Source: Sideroxydans sp. CL21 (GTDB taxonomy: Bacteria; Pseudomonadota; Gammaproteobacteria; Burkholderiales; Gallionellaceae). From it: a stretch of 64,000 bases of DNA. Positions 34,383 to 45,040 of the stretch are shown piece after piece (position 1 is the stretch's first letter; each line of letters begins with the position of its first letter). The notes beneath the pieces are model-generated. The model saw only the letters and a program-made list of their open reading frames with translations, did no database searches and was not told where the DNA came from. The position numbers were made by a program, and so were the translations under genes. The stretch is taken from assembly GCF_902459525.1 (NCBI RefSeq), contig NZ_LR699166.1, positions 1,872,501-1,936,500 on the forward strand, written 5' to 3'.

Positions 34383-34985
34383 TTATTTTGCCGGTGCTGC
34401 CTTGGGTGCCGAGAAATCCACCGTCGGGGCCTTTGATACTGCCTTCTCGTCCTCCACGGTGAACGAAGGCTTGACGCTGTAGCTGAACATCATGGCGGTC
34501 AGGTTGGTCGGGAAAGAACGCGCCAGCACGTTATAGGCCTGCACCGACTTGATGTAGCGATTACGGGCGACAGTGATGCGGTTTTCCGTACCTTCCAGCT
34601 GCGCCTGCAAATCACGGAAGACCGCATCCGATTTCAATTGCGGGTAGTTTTCCGTCACCATCATCAGCTTGTTCAGCGCGGAGGTCAGTTCACCCTGTGC
34701 CGACTGGAATTTGGCGAATGCCTGCGGGTCATTGATCAATGCCGGAGTGGCCTGAATGGTGCCCACCTTGGCCCGCGCTTCGGTCACGCCGATCAACACC
34801 TCTTTTTCCTGCTGGGCATAACCCTTGACCGTGTTGACCAGGTTCGGAACCAGATCGAAGCGGCGCTGATACTGGTTCAGCACTTCGGACCAGTCGGCCT
34901 TGACCTGCTCGTCATTCTTCTGAAAATCGTTGTAACCGCAACCGCTCAGCAATACAGTCATCAAAATCATCAACAGAACACGCAT
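34383..34985 (-). CDS. lemA: LemA family lipoprotein
   Basis: 200 residues with lipoprotein signal MTVLLSGC, then the LemA helical core (YQRRFDLVPNLVNTVKGYA, ENRITVARNRYIKSVQAYN, FPTNLTAMMF). LemA proteins occur with TPM/YgcG proteins in many bacteria; their function is not well defined (envelope stress, membrane-protein assembly). It is the first gene of a four-gene run: lemA, TPM with Gly tail, TPM, CYTH-CHAD. Confidence 0.93.
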   Translation of the reverse strand: MRVLLMILMTVLLSGCGYNDFQKNDEQVKADWSEVLNQYQRRFDLVPNLVNTVKGYAQQEKEVLIGVTEARAKVGTIQATPALINDPQAFAKFQSAQGELTSALNKLMMVTENYPQLKSDAVFRDLQAQLEGTENRITVARNRYIKSVQAYNVLARSFPTNLTAMMFSYSVKPSFTVEDEKAVSKAPTVDFSAPKAAPAK

Positions 34986-35033
34986 TTTAGATCTCCTTAA
35001 AGAAACTGGGTTACATCCGTAAAAACTATAGCA

Positions 35034-36209
35034 CTAAACGGCTTGCCCGGCGGCATAGCCAGATGCCCACGCCCACTGAAAGTTGTAGCCACCAAGCTGT
35101 CCGGTGACATCCTGTACTTCACCGATGAAATACAGGCCCGGCACATTGTTGCACTCCATCGTCTTTGACGATTGCGCATGTGTATCCACGCCGCCGCAGG
35201 TCACTTCCGCTTTGCCATAGCCCAATGTGCCGGTCGGTGTGACCTGCCAGTTCTTCAACTTTTCGGCCAGCGCGCGCAACTCCTTCTCCGCATACCGGTT
35301 GAGCGGTTTGTTCTCCATCCATTGATTTGCGACGATCTCGGCAAAGCGCTTTGGCAAATATTGTGTGAGGAAGTTGCCCAGCAACATTTTGCTGCTGCGG
35401 TGTTGCGTGAATATTTCGCGCAGGTCGTGATCCGGTAACAGGTCGATGGAGAGCGGCTTGCCATGTTCCCAATACGAGGAAATCTGCAGGATGGCCGGTC
35501 CGCTCAACCCGCGATGGGTGAACAGCAGATTCTCGCGAAAACTCTGCTTGCCAAAGCTCACCGCCGCATCCAGGGAAACACCTGCCAATTCGCTGAAAGC
35601 TGCCCATTCCCCGGGATGAAAGCTCAGCGGAACCAGCCCCGGTTTGAGTTTGGTCACCGGCACACCGAACTGCTCGGCGATTTTGTAACCGAACGGCGTC
35701 GCGCCGATCTTGGGAATGGACAGGCCGCCCGTAGCGATGACCAGCGACCCTGCCCTGAATTCTCCGCGCGACGTCGACACGCGGAAGGTATCGCTACGCT
35801 CAATCTTTTCCACGCTGCATGGCATGCACCAGTGTACGCCCGCCGCATCGCATTCTCCCTTAAGCATGGCGATGACGGCTTCGGATTCATCGTCACAGAA
35901 CAATTGGCCTAGCGTCTTTTCGTGGTATCCGATACCGTGCCTGTTCAGCATGGCAATAAAGTGTTGCGGTGTAAAGCGTGCCAACGCGGAACGGCAGAAA
36001 TGCGGATTCTGCGACAGGAAGTTTTCCGGTTTGGCATTGAGGTTGGTGAAGTTGCAGCGCCCTCCGCCCGAGATGCGTATCTTCTCCGCGAGCTTCGATG
36101 AGTGGTCCAGCAAAAATACCGACCGGCCGCGTTGAGCTGCTGTCAAAGCGCACATCATGCCTGCCGCACCTGCCCCGATGATCAGTACATCGGCTTGTTT
36201 TTCGTTCAT
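35034..36209 (-). CDS. FAD-dependent oxidoreductase, HI0933/BaiN (YhiN) family
   Basis: 391 residues with GAGAAGMMCALTAAQRG (FAD dinucleotide site), ISGGGRCNFTN (family hallmark), ATGGLSIPKIGATPFGY, and C-terminal EVQDVTGQLGGYNFQWAWAS. Members are flavoproteins of uncertain substrate; BaiN acts on bile acids in gut bacteria, which is unlikely here. It starts on the last base of the hydrolase stop codon. Confidence 0.92.
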   Translation of the reverse strand: MNEKQADVLIIGAGAAGMMCALTAAQRGRSVFLLDHSSKLAEKIRISGGGRCNFTNLNAKPENFLSQNPHFCRSALARFTPQHFIAMLNRHGIGYHEKTLGQLFCDDESEAVIAMLKGECDAAGVHWCMPCSVEKIERSDTFRVSTSRGEFRAGSLVIATGGLSIPKIGATPFGYKIAEQFGVPVTKLKPGLVPLSFHPGEWAAFSELAGVSLDAAVSFGKQSFRENLLFTHRGLSGPAILQISSYWEHGKPLSIDLLPDHDLREIFTQHRSSKMLLGNFLTQYLPKRFAEIVANQWMENKPLNRYAEKELRALAEKLKNWQVTPTGTLGYGKAEVTCGGVDTHAQSSKTMECNNVPGLYFIGEVQDVTGQLGGYNFQWAWASGYAAGQAV

Positions 36210-37102
36210 CAGGGTTGGGCTGAGTTGTGCTGGATAAATTCGCTTACGGTAGCCCGAAATTCCAGCGGCGCAATGATGCTTATGTTGCCGTGTTCGCCAC
36301 CTTCAACCAATTTCAAGGTTTTCGGTTGCGGTGCATTATCGTACAGGCGCTGGCTCATCTGATATGGAACAAGACGATCCCATGTGCCGTGTATGAGCAG
36401 TATTGGAATCTTCAAACCGTGTATTTTTTCCAGAGAATCGAAGCGCTGGTTCAGCAGAAATTCAACCGGCAAATACGGGTATTCCAGTTTGGCCATATTG
36501 ATCATTGAGGTAAAGCTGCTTTCAGCAATGATCCCGGCCGCTTCAGGGTGATGGACGGCCAGGTCGATGGCTACCGCGCTACCCAGCGAATGTCCGTAGA
36601 TGAATACTCGTTTGGGATCGCAGGCCCGTTGCTTGATCAAGTAGGTCCAGGCCGCTTCGGCATCTTCGTATACCTTGAGCTCCGCAGGTTTTCCACCCGT
36701 GCTTTTGCCATACCCGCGATAATCGATCGTCAGCAGGTTGTAGCCCATGCTGTGCAGGCGAGCCACTCTGTCAATGTCATGCGCATATCCGATATTCTTG
36801 TCATTACCGTGCAGATAAAGGAGGGTAGACGCATTCTTGTCATCCGCCGGAATCCACCAGCCATACAGATCTCCATGTTCTGCGCCGTTTCCCGACGGAA
36901 TATGAATTTCTTCGAATTTCATACCCAGCCGATCGGGAGTTGTCTGCAATAACGACCTGGGCACGAAGATATAATGAAGTTGCGTCGCCCACATATAAGT
37001 GCAGGCCAGTATATAAGCTGTCATCAACAACATCAGCGTCCAGCGGATGCGGCGGGACCACTTCAGGATCACGCCCGTCCTTCCAGCCTTTTCCATACAC
37101 AC
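36209..37102 (-). CDS. Alpha/beta hydrolase with N-terminal membrane anchor
   Basis: 297 residues: one N-terminal transmembrane helix (about 18-40), then a fold with TLLYLHGNDKNIG (oxyanion region), IDYRGYGKS, the nucleophile elbow GHSLGS (Ser), an acidic residue in HGTWDRLVP and His in EGGEHG. This resembles the ABHD13/Bem46-like group of unknown substrate. It overlaps the end of dnaQ by 34 bp and touches the flavoprotein gene. Confidence 0.88.
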   Translation of the reverse strand: MCMEKAGRTGVILKWSRRIRWTLMLLMTAYILACTYMWATQLHYIFVPRSLLQTTPDRLGMKFEEIHIPSGNGAEHGDLYGWWIPADDKNASTLLYLHGNDKNIGYAHDIDRVARLHSMGYNLLTIDYRGYGKSTGGKPAELKVYEDAEAAWTYLIKQRACDPKRVFIYGHSLGSAVAIDLAVHHPEAAGIIAESSFTSMINMAKLEYPYLPVEFLLNQRFDSLEKIHGLKIPILLIHGTWDRLVPYQMSQRLYDNAPQPKTLKLVEGGEHGNISIIAPLEFRATVSEFIQHNSAQP

Positions 37103-37770
37103 GCTCCCTTGCTTGCTTTTTCAATGTCTTCCAATTGTGCATTATGCAGCGACAACTCATCCTCGCTTGCAGACAGTACCCGGACGCTCAAGCAGATCGC
37201 TTCGCCGGCTGCAGTAAATTGCACACCATCCGCATCGCTGCTTTCTTCGCCCAGCAGGCTTTCCTGCCCGCGCGTCATGCCCAGATATACTTCCGCAAGT
37301 AATTCAGTATCCAGCAACGCCCCGTGCAAGGTGCGGTGAGAGTTATCGATCTGGTAGCGGTCACACAACGCATTCAGGTTGTTCTTCTTGCCGGGGTGCA
37401 ACTCCTTGGCAACTTTCAGGGTGTCGATCACCGGATTGTTCAGTGTCGGCAGTCCGGCCAACGATAATTCCGCATTGAGGAAACCGATATCGAAAGGTGC
37501 ATTGTGGATGATGAGCTCTGCTCCGGCGATGAATTCCAGCAGTGCAGCAGCGATTTCGGCAAACTTTGGCTCGTTCTGCAATCGATCCAGCGTCAGGCCG
37601 TGCACTGCCGCCGCGCCTTCGTCTATCTCGCGTTCCGGATTGATGTAACGGTGAAAAGTGCGATCCGACACTTTGCGTCCGTTCAATTCGATGGCCGCCA
37701 CTTCGATGATGCGATGTCCCTGCCTTGGATCGAGACCGGTCGTCTCGGTATCCAGTACGATCTGCCTCAT
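37069..37770 (-). CDS. dnaQ: DNA polymerase III epsilon subunit (proofreading 3'-5' exonuclease)
   Basis: 233 residues with the DEDDh exonuclease motifs: [24 protein letters not shown] and [19 protein letters not shown], where the H and last D complete the active site. The C-terminal tail should bind the alpha subunit. It overlaps rnhA by four bases, the classical rnhA-dnaQ pairing but here co-directional. Confidence 0.97.
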   Translation of the reverse strand: MRQIVLDTETTGLDPRQGHRIIEVAAIELNGRKVSDRTFHRYINPEREIDEGAAAVHGLTLDRLQNEPKFAEIAAALLEFIAGAELIIHNAPFDIGFLNAELSLAGLPTLNNPVIDTLKVAKELHPGKKNNLNALCDRYQIDNSHRTLHGALLDTELLAEVYLGMTRGQESLLGEESSDADGVQFTAAGEAICLSVRVLSASEDELSLHNAQLEDIEKASKGACVWKRLEGRA

Positions 37771-38213
37771 GCCTGCCCCTTCAACGTTTCTATTCCCTTA
37801 TTGGCAAGCTGATCCGCCCGTTCATTGCCGTCATGACCGGCATGGCCTTTGACCCATATCCATTCGACATGATGCTGTTCAGCGAGGGTATCCAATCTGC
37901 GCCACAGATCTTCGTTCTTCACAGGTTTCTTGTCTGCCGTCTTCCAGCCGCGCTTCTTCCAGTTATGCACCCATTCGCTGATGCCCTGCTGCACATATTT
38001 CGAGTCGGTATGCAAACGTACCTTGCATTGGCGTGTCAACGCTTCCAGCGCGGAAATCGCCGCCAGCAACTCCATCCTGTTGTTGGTGGTATGTGCCTCT
38101 CCTCCGCACAACTCCCGTTCCTTGCCTTTGACGCGCAACAATGCGCCCCATCCGCCGACGCCGGGGTTGCCCTTACAAGCTCCATCGGTAAATATCTCGA
38201 CTACGTCATTCAT
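37767..38213 (-). CDS. rnhA: Ribonuclease HI
   Basis: About 148 residues with the four carboxylates in [28 protein letters not shown] and [11 protein letters not shown]. The start was chosen at MNDVVEIF (38213); three residues upstream at 38222 there is another ATG. It removes RNA from RNA-DNA hybrids. It overlaps the methyltransferase upstream and dnaQ downstream. Confidence 0.97.
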   Translation of the reverse strand: MNDVVEIFTDGACKGNPGVGGWGALLRVKGKERELCGGEAHTTNNRMELLAAISALEALTRQCKVRLHTDSKYVQQGISEWVHNWKKRGWKTADKKPVKNEDLWRRLDTLAEQHHVEWIWVKGHAGHDGNERADQLANKGIETLKGQA

Positions 38214-38958
38214 CTTGTCCATTTTTCTTTTGTGTCACGCCCTTGTTCAATTTCGGTGATGCCGGTAACAGGTTCCTTACCAATCCATTGTTCCATTGCG
38301 GCTTGATCAGGCGCATGCCAGGTACACGCTTGATCGCATGCAGAAAATACACGCCACCACTGACCGCCCACCAACGGTCGCCCGCCTTTTCCATGAAGGA
38401 AAAGCTTTCCAGCCATTTCGTATGATGCAGAGGCGGCGCATAGGCGGCGAAACGTCCGCCGGCCACTTCAAAACCGAGCAGAGCCAACCAGTCTTTCAGT
38501 CGGGGGAGCCTGATAAAGTGCCCGCACCACGGATAGCCTTGTTTTCTGCCCAAGGCGCGATGCATGCCCCAAAGACTGAAAGGATTGAAGCCGCTGATGA
38601 TGAGATTCCCCTCGGGCCTCAGCACGCGTTCCACTTCGCGCAATATCTGATGCGGATTATCGGCAAACTCAAGTACATGCGGCAACAGCACCATATCAAG
38701 GCTGTCGCAGGCAAAAGGCAATTCGTCGCAGCATATGCGCACGTCGTTTCCAGGCTGATTTCCCGCAGCAAAGCGCAACGGCATACGGCTGCTGCGCAGG
38801 AAATCGCATTCCTGCAAGCCCACCTGCATCGCGTTGAAACCAAAAATATCACTCACCGTATGGTCAAAATAGTCCTGCTCGCGCGTCAGCACATAGCCAC
38901 CCTGTTCGCTGGCGAACCATTCACTCAGACTTTGCGCAGTTAAATTACAATTAGGCAT
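38206..38958 (-). CDS. SAM-dependent methyltransferase (UbiE/Bud23-like, gloB-rnhA neighbour)
   Basis: The start at 38958 ([17 protein letters not shown]) is preferred over the open frame to 39234, which overlaps gloB on the other strand. The 250-residue protein has a class I methyltransferase core with [18 protein letters not shown] and [20 protein letters not shown]. This gene is found between gloB and rnhA in many proteobacteria; its substrate is not established. It diverges from gloB with only 18 bp between starts. Confidence 0.9.
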   Translation of the reverse strand: MPNCNLTAQSLSEWFASEQGGYVLTREQDYFDHTVSDIFGFNAMQVGLQECDFLRSSRMPLRFAAGNQPGNDVRICCDELPFACDSLDMVLLPHVLEFADNPHQILREVERVLRPEGNLIISGFNPFSLWGMHRALGRKQGYPWCGHFIRLPRLKDWLALLGFEVAGGRFAAYAPPLHHTKWLESFSFMEKAGDRWWAVSGGVYFLHAIKRVPGMRLIKPQWNNGLVRNLLPASPKLNKGVTQKKNGQDE

Positions 38959-38976
38959 CCGATTCCTGTTTCGATC

Positions 38977-39738
38977 ATGCTGACCATTACCACCATCCCC
39001 GCTTTGCAGGACAACTACATCTGGTTGCTCCACCTTGGACGCCATGCCGTCGCGGTCGACCCCGGCGAAGCGGCTCCCGTACTGGATTTCCTGCAGGAAA
39101 ACAAGCTGCAACTGGATGCGATCCTGTGTACCCACCGCCACCATGACCACATCGGCGGCATCTCTGAATTGCGTGAAGTATATAACGTGCCGGTGTACGG
39201 GCGGAAACATCCGAATAACCCGCACATCACCCACGACTTGCGCGAGGGGGACCGGCTACGACTCGACACACTGGACGCCGTTTTCGACATCATCGAGGTG
39301 CCCGGCCACCTTGACGATCACCTCGCCTTCATTGCACCAAGCGTCGTGTTTTGCGGCGATGTGATGTTTGGCGCGGGCTGCGGCAAAAACTTTGAGGGGA
39401 CGCTGGCACAGTTGCACCATTCGCTGCAGCGCCTGGCCACACTACCTGACGAAACGCTCGTCTATTGTGCGCACGAATACACCGCCTACGACCTGCCTTT
39501 TGCCATTGCCTGCGAACCCGGCAACCCGGATATCCAGCAACGCAACCTTGAAACCAACTTGTTGCGTGCAGCAAACCGCCCCACGGTCCCTTTCACCATC
39601 GCATTGGAAAAAGCCACCAACCCCTTCTTGCGCTGCACCAGCCAGGAACTCATACAGACCTTGCAGTCTCGCGGCCTGGTTGATACCAGTGAACTTGCCG
39701 TATTCACAGCCTTGCGCCAGTGGCGCGATCGTTTTTGA
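38977..39738 (+). CDS. gloB: Hydroxyacylglutathione hydrolase (glyoxalase II)
   Basis: 253 residues with the metallo-beta-lactamase metal site THRHHDHIGG, then PGHLDDHLAF, FCGDVMFGAGCGKNFEG and CAHEYT, all glyoxalase II hallmarks. It hydrolyses S-D-lactoylglutathione to lactate and glutathione in methylglyoxal detoxification. It diverges from the methyltransferase and is followed 41 bp later by tRNA-Ser. Confidence 0.97.
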   Translation: MLTITTIPALQDNYIWLLHLGRHAVAVDPGEAAPVLDFLQENKLQLDAILCTHRHHDHIGGISELREVYNVPVYGRKHPNNPHITHDLREGDRLRLDTLDAVFDIIEVPGHLDDHLAFIAPSVVFCGDVMFGAGCGKNFEGTLAQLHHSLQRLATLPDETLVYCAHEYTAYDLPFAIACEPGNPDIQQRNLETNLLRAANRPTVPFTIALEKATNPFLRCTSQELIQTLQSRGLVDTSELAVFTALRQWRDRF

Positions 39739-39779
39739 TTGCGGTAAAAGTCGTTCTAGTTTATTCTGCGCGCCCTTTC

Positions 39780-39870
<91 letters not shown>

Positions 39871-40025
39871 CGAGTATTTACGCTATTGGAATGATAATAG
39901 CTGCATGTTTTTTTATAGTATTTTCAGTTTCCGCACCACCCCGGAAATTTTCCGTACCTTGCAAAACTTGAGAAAACGAGCAGCAGACTTTAATTTCAAA
40001 TAAGTAGCGCTTACTAAACGCCGCA

Positions 40026-40056
40026 AACAAAACGGGGAAGGATTTCGCCTTCCCCG
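40026..40056 (-). terminator. Terminator after the YIP1-family gene
   Basis: On the minus strand CGGGGAAGG (40056-40048) pairs with CCTTCCCCG (40041-40033) around six bases and is followed by GTTTTGTTT. It lies about 40 bp past the stop of the 40093-40683 gene. Confidence 0.85.
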
Positions 40057-40092
40057 CCCACCAGACTGAATAGGCTGCATTTTTCTGTCAGT

Positions 40093-40683
40093 TCAGATCA
40101 GAAGTAACAGGCTCGATGAGACAAAGCTCCAGCTGAGCAAAGTGAGATACATCATCGCTGCCCAAACCACCATACCCGCAGCCAGGATCGATCCGGACAA
40201 CAACATCGCATGGCCCTCTTCCTCGACCTTGAGGATAGCCGGAACACAGTAAAAAATCAGTACGCCGGAAAGCATCATCGCCGCCGCCGCTATCGTGAGG
40301 TTGAGCATGAAGCTGGGGATGAACAGGAACAGTGGTGCGAGCCATAACGGCGTCGGCACCACCACCGCCAGCTTGTATGCATCCTCGAAGGCGGGTTTGA
40401 TGTCAACCACTGCGCCCAAGCGTTGAACGATGAATGCGATGACGAAGGTCATGACCATTTCGGTCAGGAAGAATGCAACGCCGATCGTCTGCAATTGAAT
40501 TTCGGTAAGGGTCGGCAACAATTGCCCACCATACATGACGCCTGCGTAATGCATCATCATAGGCGGGATTATGGAAAGCGGTAGTGCGTAAAGAAAAAAT
40601 AGCTTTAAAACAGATACATGACTATGAGTTAACGTATACCACCCCCCAAAATTGGGCATGTGGGGTAAATGGAGTTGTGTCAT
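40093..40683 (-). CDS. YIP1-family membrane protein
   Basis: 196 residues with five hydrophobic segments (VLKLFFLYALPLSIIPPMMM; IGVAFFLTEMVMTFVIAFIV; LAPLFLFIPSFMLNLTIAA; AMMLSGVLIFYCVPAILKV; SILAAGMVVWAAMMYLTLL). The pattern and the F-x-DAYKLAVVVPTPLWLAPL region fit small bacterial YIP1 proteins. The role is unknown. It stands alone between tRNA-Ser and the accessory region. Confidence 0.8.
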   Translation of the reverse strand: MTQLHLPHMPNFGGWYTLTHSHVSVLKLFFLYALPLSIIPPMMMHYAGVMYGGQLLPTLTEIQLQTIGVAFFLTEMVMTFVIAFIVQRLGAVVDIKPAFEDAYKLAVVVPTPLWLAPLFLFIPSFMLNLTIAAAAMMLSGVLIFYCVPAILKVEEEGHAMLLSGSILAAGMVVWAAMMYLTLLSWSFVSSSLLLLI

Positions 40684-40932
40684 GGCAAACCTCCTAACTT
40701 GTAAAGTTTCGGAGCCATATAGACCACAATAGCTGATAAAAGTTACATGTTATTTTTTTATCTAAACAACAAGCAATTGATACAACTTTATTCTGAACTT
40801 AGCTAGGTATGGAGGAGCTGTTATGACGCGGAGATTCCTGATTTAAATCTTAGGAGATTGGTCGAAAACTTGATGCCAGCCTGAATCATCAGACCAGCCA
40901 TGCACAAAATTTTTTAGTCGGATAAAATCAAA

Positions 40933-41478
40933 TCAACCTTGGTGCTCGCAAGCTTCCAGCTCTTCTGCACTAAAGAGAAATGGATCCACCTTGGATGCTT
41001 CATCGCGCCTTTGCGCCAATACGAGTAGATGTTTCGCTTGTTCGATCTCTCTTGTGTTCTCTTTCTTTATTGAAGCAAGAAGCCATTGGCCAAGATAAAA
41101 ACCTCCGATTGCACCGGCTATCGCTCCAAAAAACCCCAATATCCATTGCCCAATAATTAAAGCACCTATCGAAGAAGTGACAGATAAGTACCAAGGTTGT
41201 TTTTTTGCTTTCTCGATTGCCTTTGACACTTCCTCTTTCGCAAAGGAAACATCCTGGTCGCATTTCTGAAGGTAAAGTCGATCAAGCTTACCGGTTGTGG
41301 TAATCAATTGTTTTTTGAGTTCAATATCCGGCACAGAATAATAGGCTGCTCTCAATTTATCCGGAGCGCCGGTTTCTCGCGCATGGTTAACGGCGTCCGT
41401 GATGCCCGCCCTTTGCTCAAGTAAGCTGATCAAAGCACTCAGCTTGTCAATTTCCCGGTTAATTTCATCCTCTCCCAT
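40933..41478 (-). CDS. Hypothetical protein with coiled coil and two membrane helices
   Basis: 181 residues; the ATG at 41478 follows AGGAG with six-base spacing. An N-terminal helical region (NREIDKLSALISLLEQRAGI), a coiled coil (about 75-95), then a glycine-rich double membrane span (ALIIGQWILGFFGAIAGAIG and GGFYLGQWLLASI) and a polar tail. No family recognised. It is AT-richer than the core genes. About 250 bp of apparently empty AT-rich sequence separate it from the YIP1-like gene. Confidence 0.6.
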   Translation of the reverse strand: MGEDEINREIDKLSALISLLEQRAGITDAVNHARETGAPDKLRAAYYSVPDIELKKQLITTTGKLDRLYLQKCDQDVSFAKEEVSKAIEKAKKQPWYLSVTSSIGALIIGQWILGFFGAIAGAIGGFYLGQWLLASIKKENTREIEQAKHLLVLAQRRDEASKVDPFLFSAEELEACEHQG

Positions 41479-41686
41479 TTGCAACTCCTGTGGTGATTTT
41501 TAGTAAATTCCAGCCTGTTTTTCTTAGCCGGTAACTCGCAGACCATTATATGCTGGCGTAGCATACCGAATATTCTCATCTTACGACTCTTTGGGATATA
41601 ACCTAAGCATTCCAGTGACAACACACTGGCTGAATCCAAGAACGGTCGCGTTCATCTTGGGTTATGTGTGTGTAGTTCATTTGTGA

Positions 41687-41776
41687 AATTTCCACGTTAA
41701 CTGGGAGCGTCTAGATACATATCTGCTACCGCCTGATGAACTGGATGCGGTTGCAAACCTGATGCTGAATGCCTAA
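41687..41776 (+). pseudogene. Possible 3' remnant of a lost gene
   Basis: In the 454-bp gap before the PAS-GGDEF-EAL gene, one frame of 29 codons before a stop reads NWERLDTYLLPPDELDAVAN and onward, with good protein-like composition, but it has no start and is preceded by a stop. It looks like the end of a truncated gene. The rest of 41479-41932 shows nothing recognisable. Confidence 0.25.
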
Positions 41777-44700
41777 AAGTATCAATCGTTGTGATTCTTC
41801 TGACGGCAGAAATTAAGGTATTTCATAACTTCGCTTCCAGCACTCCGAACTTTGCTAAGAGCCCCTTGGCACTATGATTGGGGGCAGGTCAGGTACAATT
41901 GCGCTTATACGCTAACAAAACTCATATCAAACATGGCCTTCAAGGATAAATCGTATAACCTGCGCACTAGGGCTGAAGCACGTCTTAGTGAAAAGCAATC
42001 AATAAATTCTGTAAAAGACGGCACGGATCTTAAACGGATACTGCACGAACTGCAGGTTCATCAGATCGAACTGGAAATGCAGAATGAGGAATTACGAGCT
42101 GCCCAAATCACATTGGAAGAATCACGAGATCAATATTTTGACATTTTCGAGTTTGCTCCAGTTGGATACATCACACTTGATAATAAAGGGATAGTCAGTT
42201 CAATCAATCTGACTGCCTGTTCACAGCTTGGTTTAGAACGAAATGATCTGATAAATTCTCGTTTCTCAAAGTTCATCTCCCCGCAGGATACAGATCGTTG
42301 GTATCGCCTGTTTATAAACATGATTCAAAAGCCGGATTTTGAAAAACAATCCTTCGAAATTGAAATGCTACGCGGTGATGCGTCAAGGTTTTATGCCCAT
42401 TTAAGCTGTCAAAGTAGGGAAGCTGAAAACGCACGACCTATCTTGCGTATCGCCCTAGTTGACGTCAGCGAGCTTAAAGTTGCCCAAGAAAATTTGCGTA
42501 ACAGCGAGGAATATTTACGCTTGCTGTTTGAGAACTCACCCACCAGCATGGTCGCCATCGACCCTAGTACTAGTCGTGTTGTTAAAGCGAATCTTAATGC
42601 ACTAACCATGTGGGGTTACGATTCAAAAGAAATTCTGACCAAGACCATAGATGACTTGACCCACCCTGACGATCTGATGGAATCCAGGTTGCGGAATGAG
42701 CAACTATTCAAGGGAATAGTCGATCATCTGAATTTCGAGAAACGCTACATCAGAAAGGATGGAAGCAGCTTCTGGGCTGAAACAAGAGCATCAACCCTGA
42801 AAGATGCTAGAGGAAAGGCAAATATCTATATTGGTAGCACCATAGACATTAGCAAGCGTAAAGCAGCGGACGAAGCACTGAAAGAAAGTGAAACATTTTT
42901 GCGTCTTAGTCAGGAAGTTGGCGGGGTTGGCAGCTGGGAAGCCGATCTGATCAACAATAAGCAGATATGGTCAGACAATTGTATTGCCTTGCTTGGATTT
43001 CCTCCCCTGAAAAATCCGACGTGGGAGGACTTTCTGGAGTTGGTGCATCCAGATGACCGTCAACTGGTGATTGATGCCACACAAGCGCATCTTGATCATA
43101 GAACAAAATACGATGTGGAGTTTCGCGCGATTGCAAAAAATGGAGACATTCGCTGGATGCGTTCCACTGGCCAAGCCGAACGCGACGCAAACGGCAAACC
43201 AATTAAAATGCGTGGTATCGGTCAGGACGTTACCGAGCACAAGCGAGTCGATGAAGAACTGCGGATTGCTGCCGTAGCCTTCAAATCCCAGAGCGGTATG
43301 ATCATTACCGATTCAAATGGGGTAATCCTGCGGGTCAACCCAGCCTTTACGCGGTTGACCGGCTACAGTGCAGATGAAGCAATCGGAAAAACACCAGCAC
43401 TGCTCAGCTCGGGTCGCCAGGATAAATTTTTCTATCAGCGCATGTGGAAATCGCTAAAGACAGAAGGGAACTGGCAGGGAGAAATTTGGAATAGACGCAA
43501 GAACGGACTGATCTATGCCGAGATGCTCAATATTGCAGCAATTATTTCGCCCGAGGGGAATATCACCCATTACGTTGGTAGTTTTACCGACATCACCGAG
43601 AATAAAGAAGCAGAGGCTGAAATTCATCGTTTGGCCTACTACGATCCTCTCACCAAGCTTCCAAACCGCCGACTGATGCAAGATCGCCTTGGTCAAGCAG
43701 TTGCCGCATCTGCACGAAGTAATTTATACGGCGCAATCTTCTTTATTGATCTGGACAACTTCAAGGCACTCAACGACACACGAGGTCATGATGTAGGTGA
43801 TTTGCTGCTAGTCGAAGTGGCGATGCGTTTACGGAAAGCCGTCCGCGAAGGTGATACGGTGGCACGCCAAGGCGGAGACGAATTCGTGGTATTGATGGAA
43901 GATATGGGTGAAGGAATCGATGAGGCAGCTGCCCTAGCCAAACACCTAGCTGACAAATTGTGTGAGGTTATTGACCGTCCTTTTGTGCTCAACAGTTATG
44001 AATACCATTGCAAGCTCAGTATGGGAATCAGCCTATTTAATGATAAGGATACGGTTGAAAATTTGCTCAAGCATGCCGATCTCGCGCTTTATCAAGCCAA
44101 GAATGCGGGGCGCAATACGTTGCGATTCTTTGATCCAGCCATGCAAGCAGCGCTGGAACTGCGCAGTGCTCTGGAGGCTGAGTTGCGACAGGCAATCGAA
44201 TTTAATCAATTACGGCTTTACTACCAGCCACAAGTTGATTCCAAGAAGTGTGTCATAAGTGCGGAAGCTCTGCTGCGCTGGCAGCATCCGCAGCGCGGAC
44301 TAGTGCAACCGGATGATTTCATCGGGGTTGCCGAGGACACGGGTATTATTTTGTCAATAGGTCTTTGGGTGCTGGAAACAGCCTGCACCCAACTTAAAAC
44401 GTGGGAGAACGATTCACGTACGAGTATGTTGCAAGTCGCAGTAAACGTAAGCGCCCGGCAATTCCGGCAGCCTGATTTTGTTTTGCAGATACAGAAAGTC
44501 CTTGAAGATAGCGCTGCAAATCCAGTTTAGTTGAAACTCGAACTGACAGAAAGTATGGTCCTGGAGGATATAGAGGACACTATCGTGAAGATGCTGGAAA
44601 TCAAGAAGCTGGGCGTCAGATTTTCGATGGACGATTTTGGCACAGGTTTTTCTTCTTTGTCCTATCTGGCACAGTTGCCGCTGGATCAGCTCAAAATCGA

Positions 44701-45040
44701 TAGATCTTTTGTGCGCAACCTTCCTGGCTCCAGAAACGACGAGACGATAGCGCGCACGATTATTACGATGGGTATGGGATTAACCATGAACGTGATTGCA
44801 GAAGGAGTGGAGACTGAAGCTCAACGCGATTTTCTGGATGCCCATGGCTGTGATGCATATCAGGGATATCTTTTCAGTCGTCCTTTGTCACTTTTCGGCA
44901 TTAAGGCGCCACTGATTTCCGCCGTAATGGCGCCACTTTGAAGTGCCAAATCAGGGGCTCAAACTGGGGGTAAAGAATGCGTGAAATGAGCTGTTTTTGC
45001 AATCGCATTTTCACTCTGTTTTGCTGCTGGTGTAGCTGTT

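Noticed and set aside
38959-39234. N-terminal extension of the methyltransferase
   Set aside because: It would overlap gloB on the opposite strand by over 250 bp and adds no methyltransferase motif; the ATG at 38958 is better.
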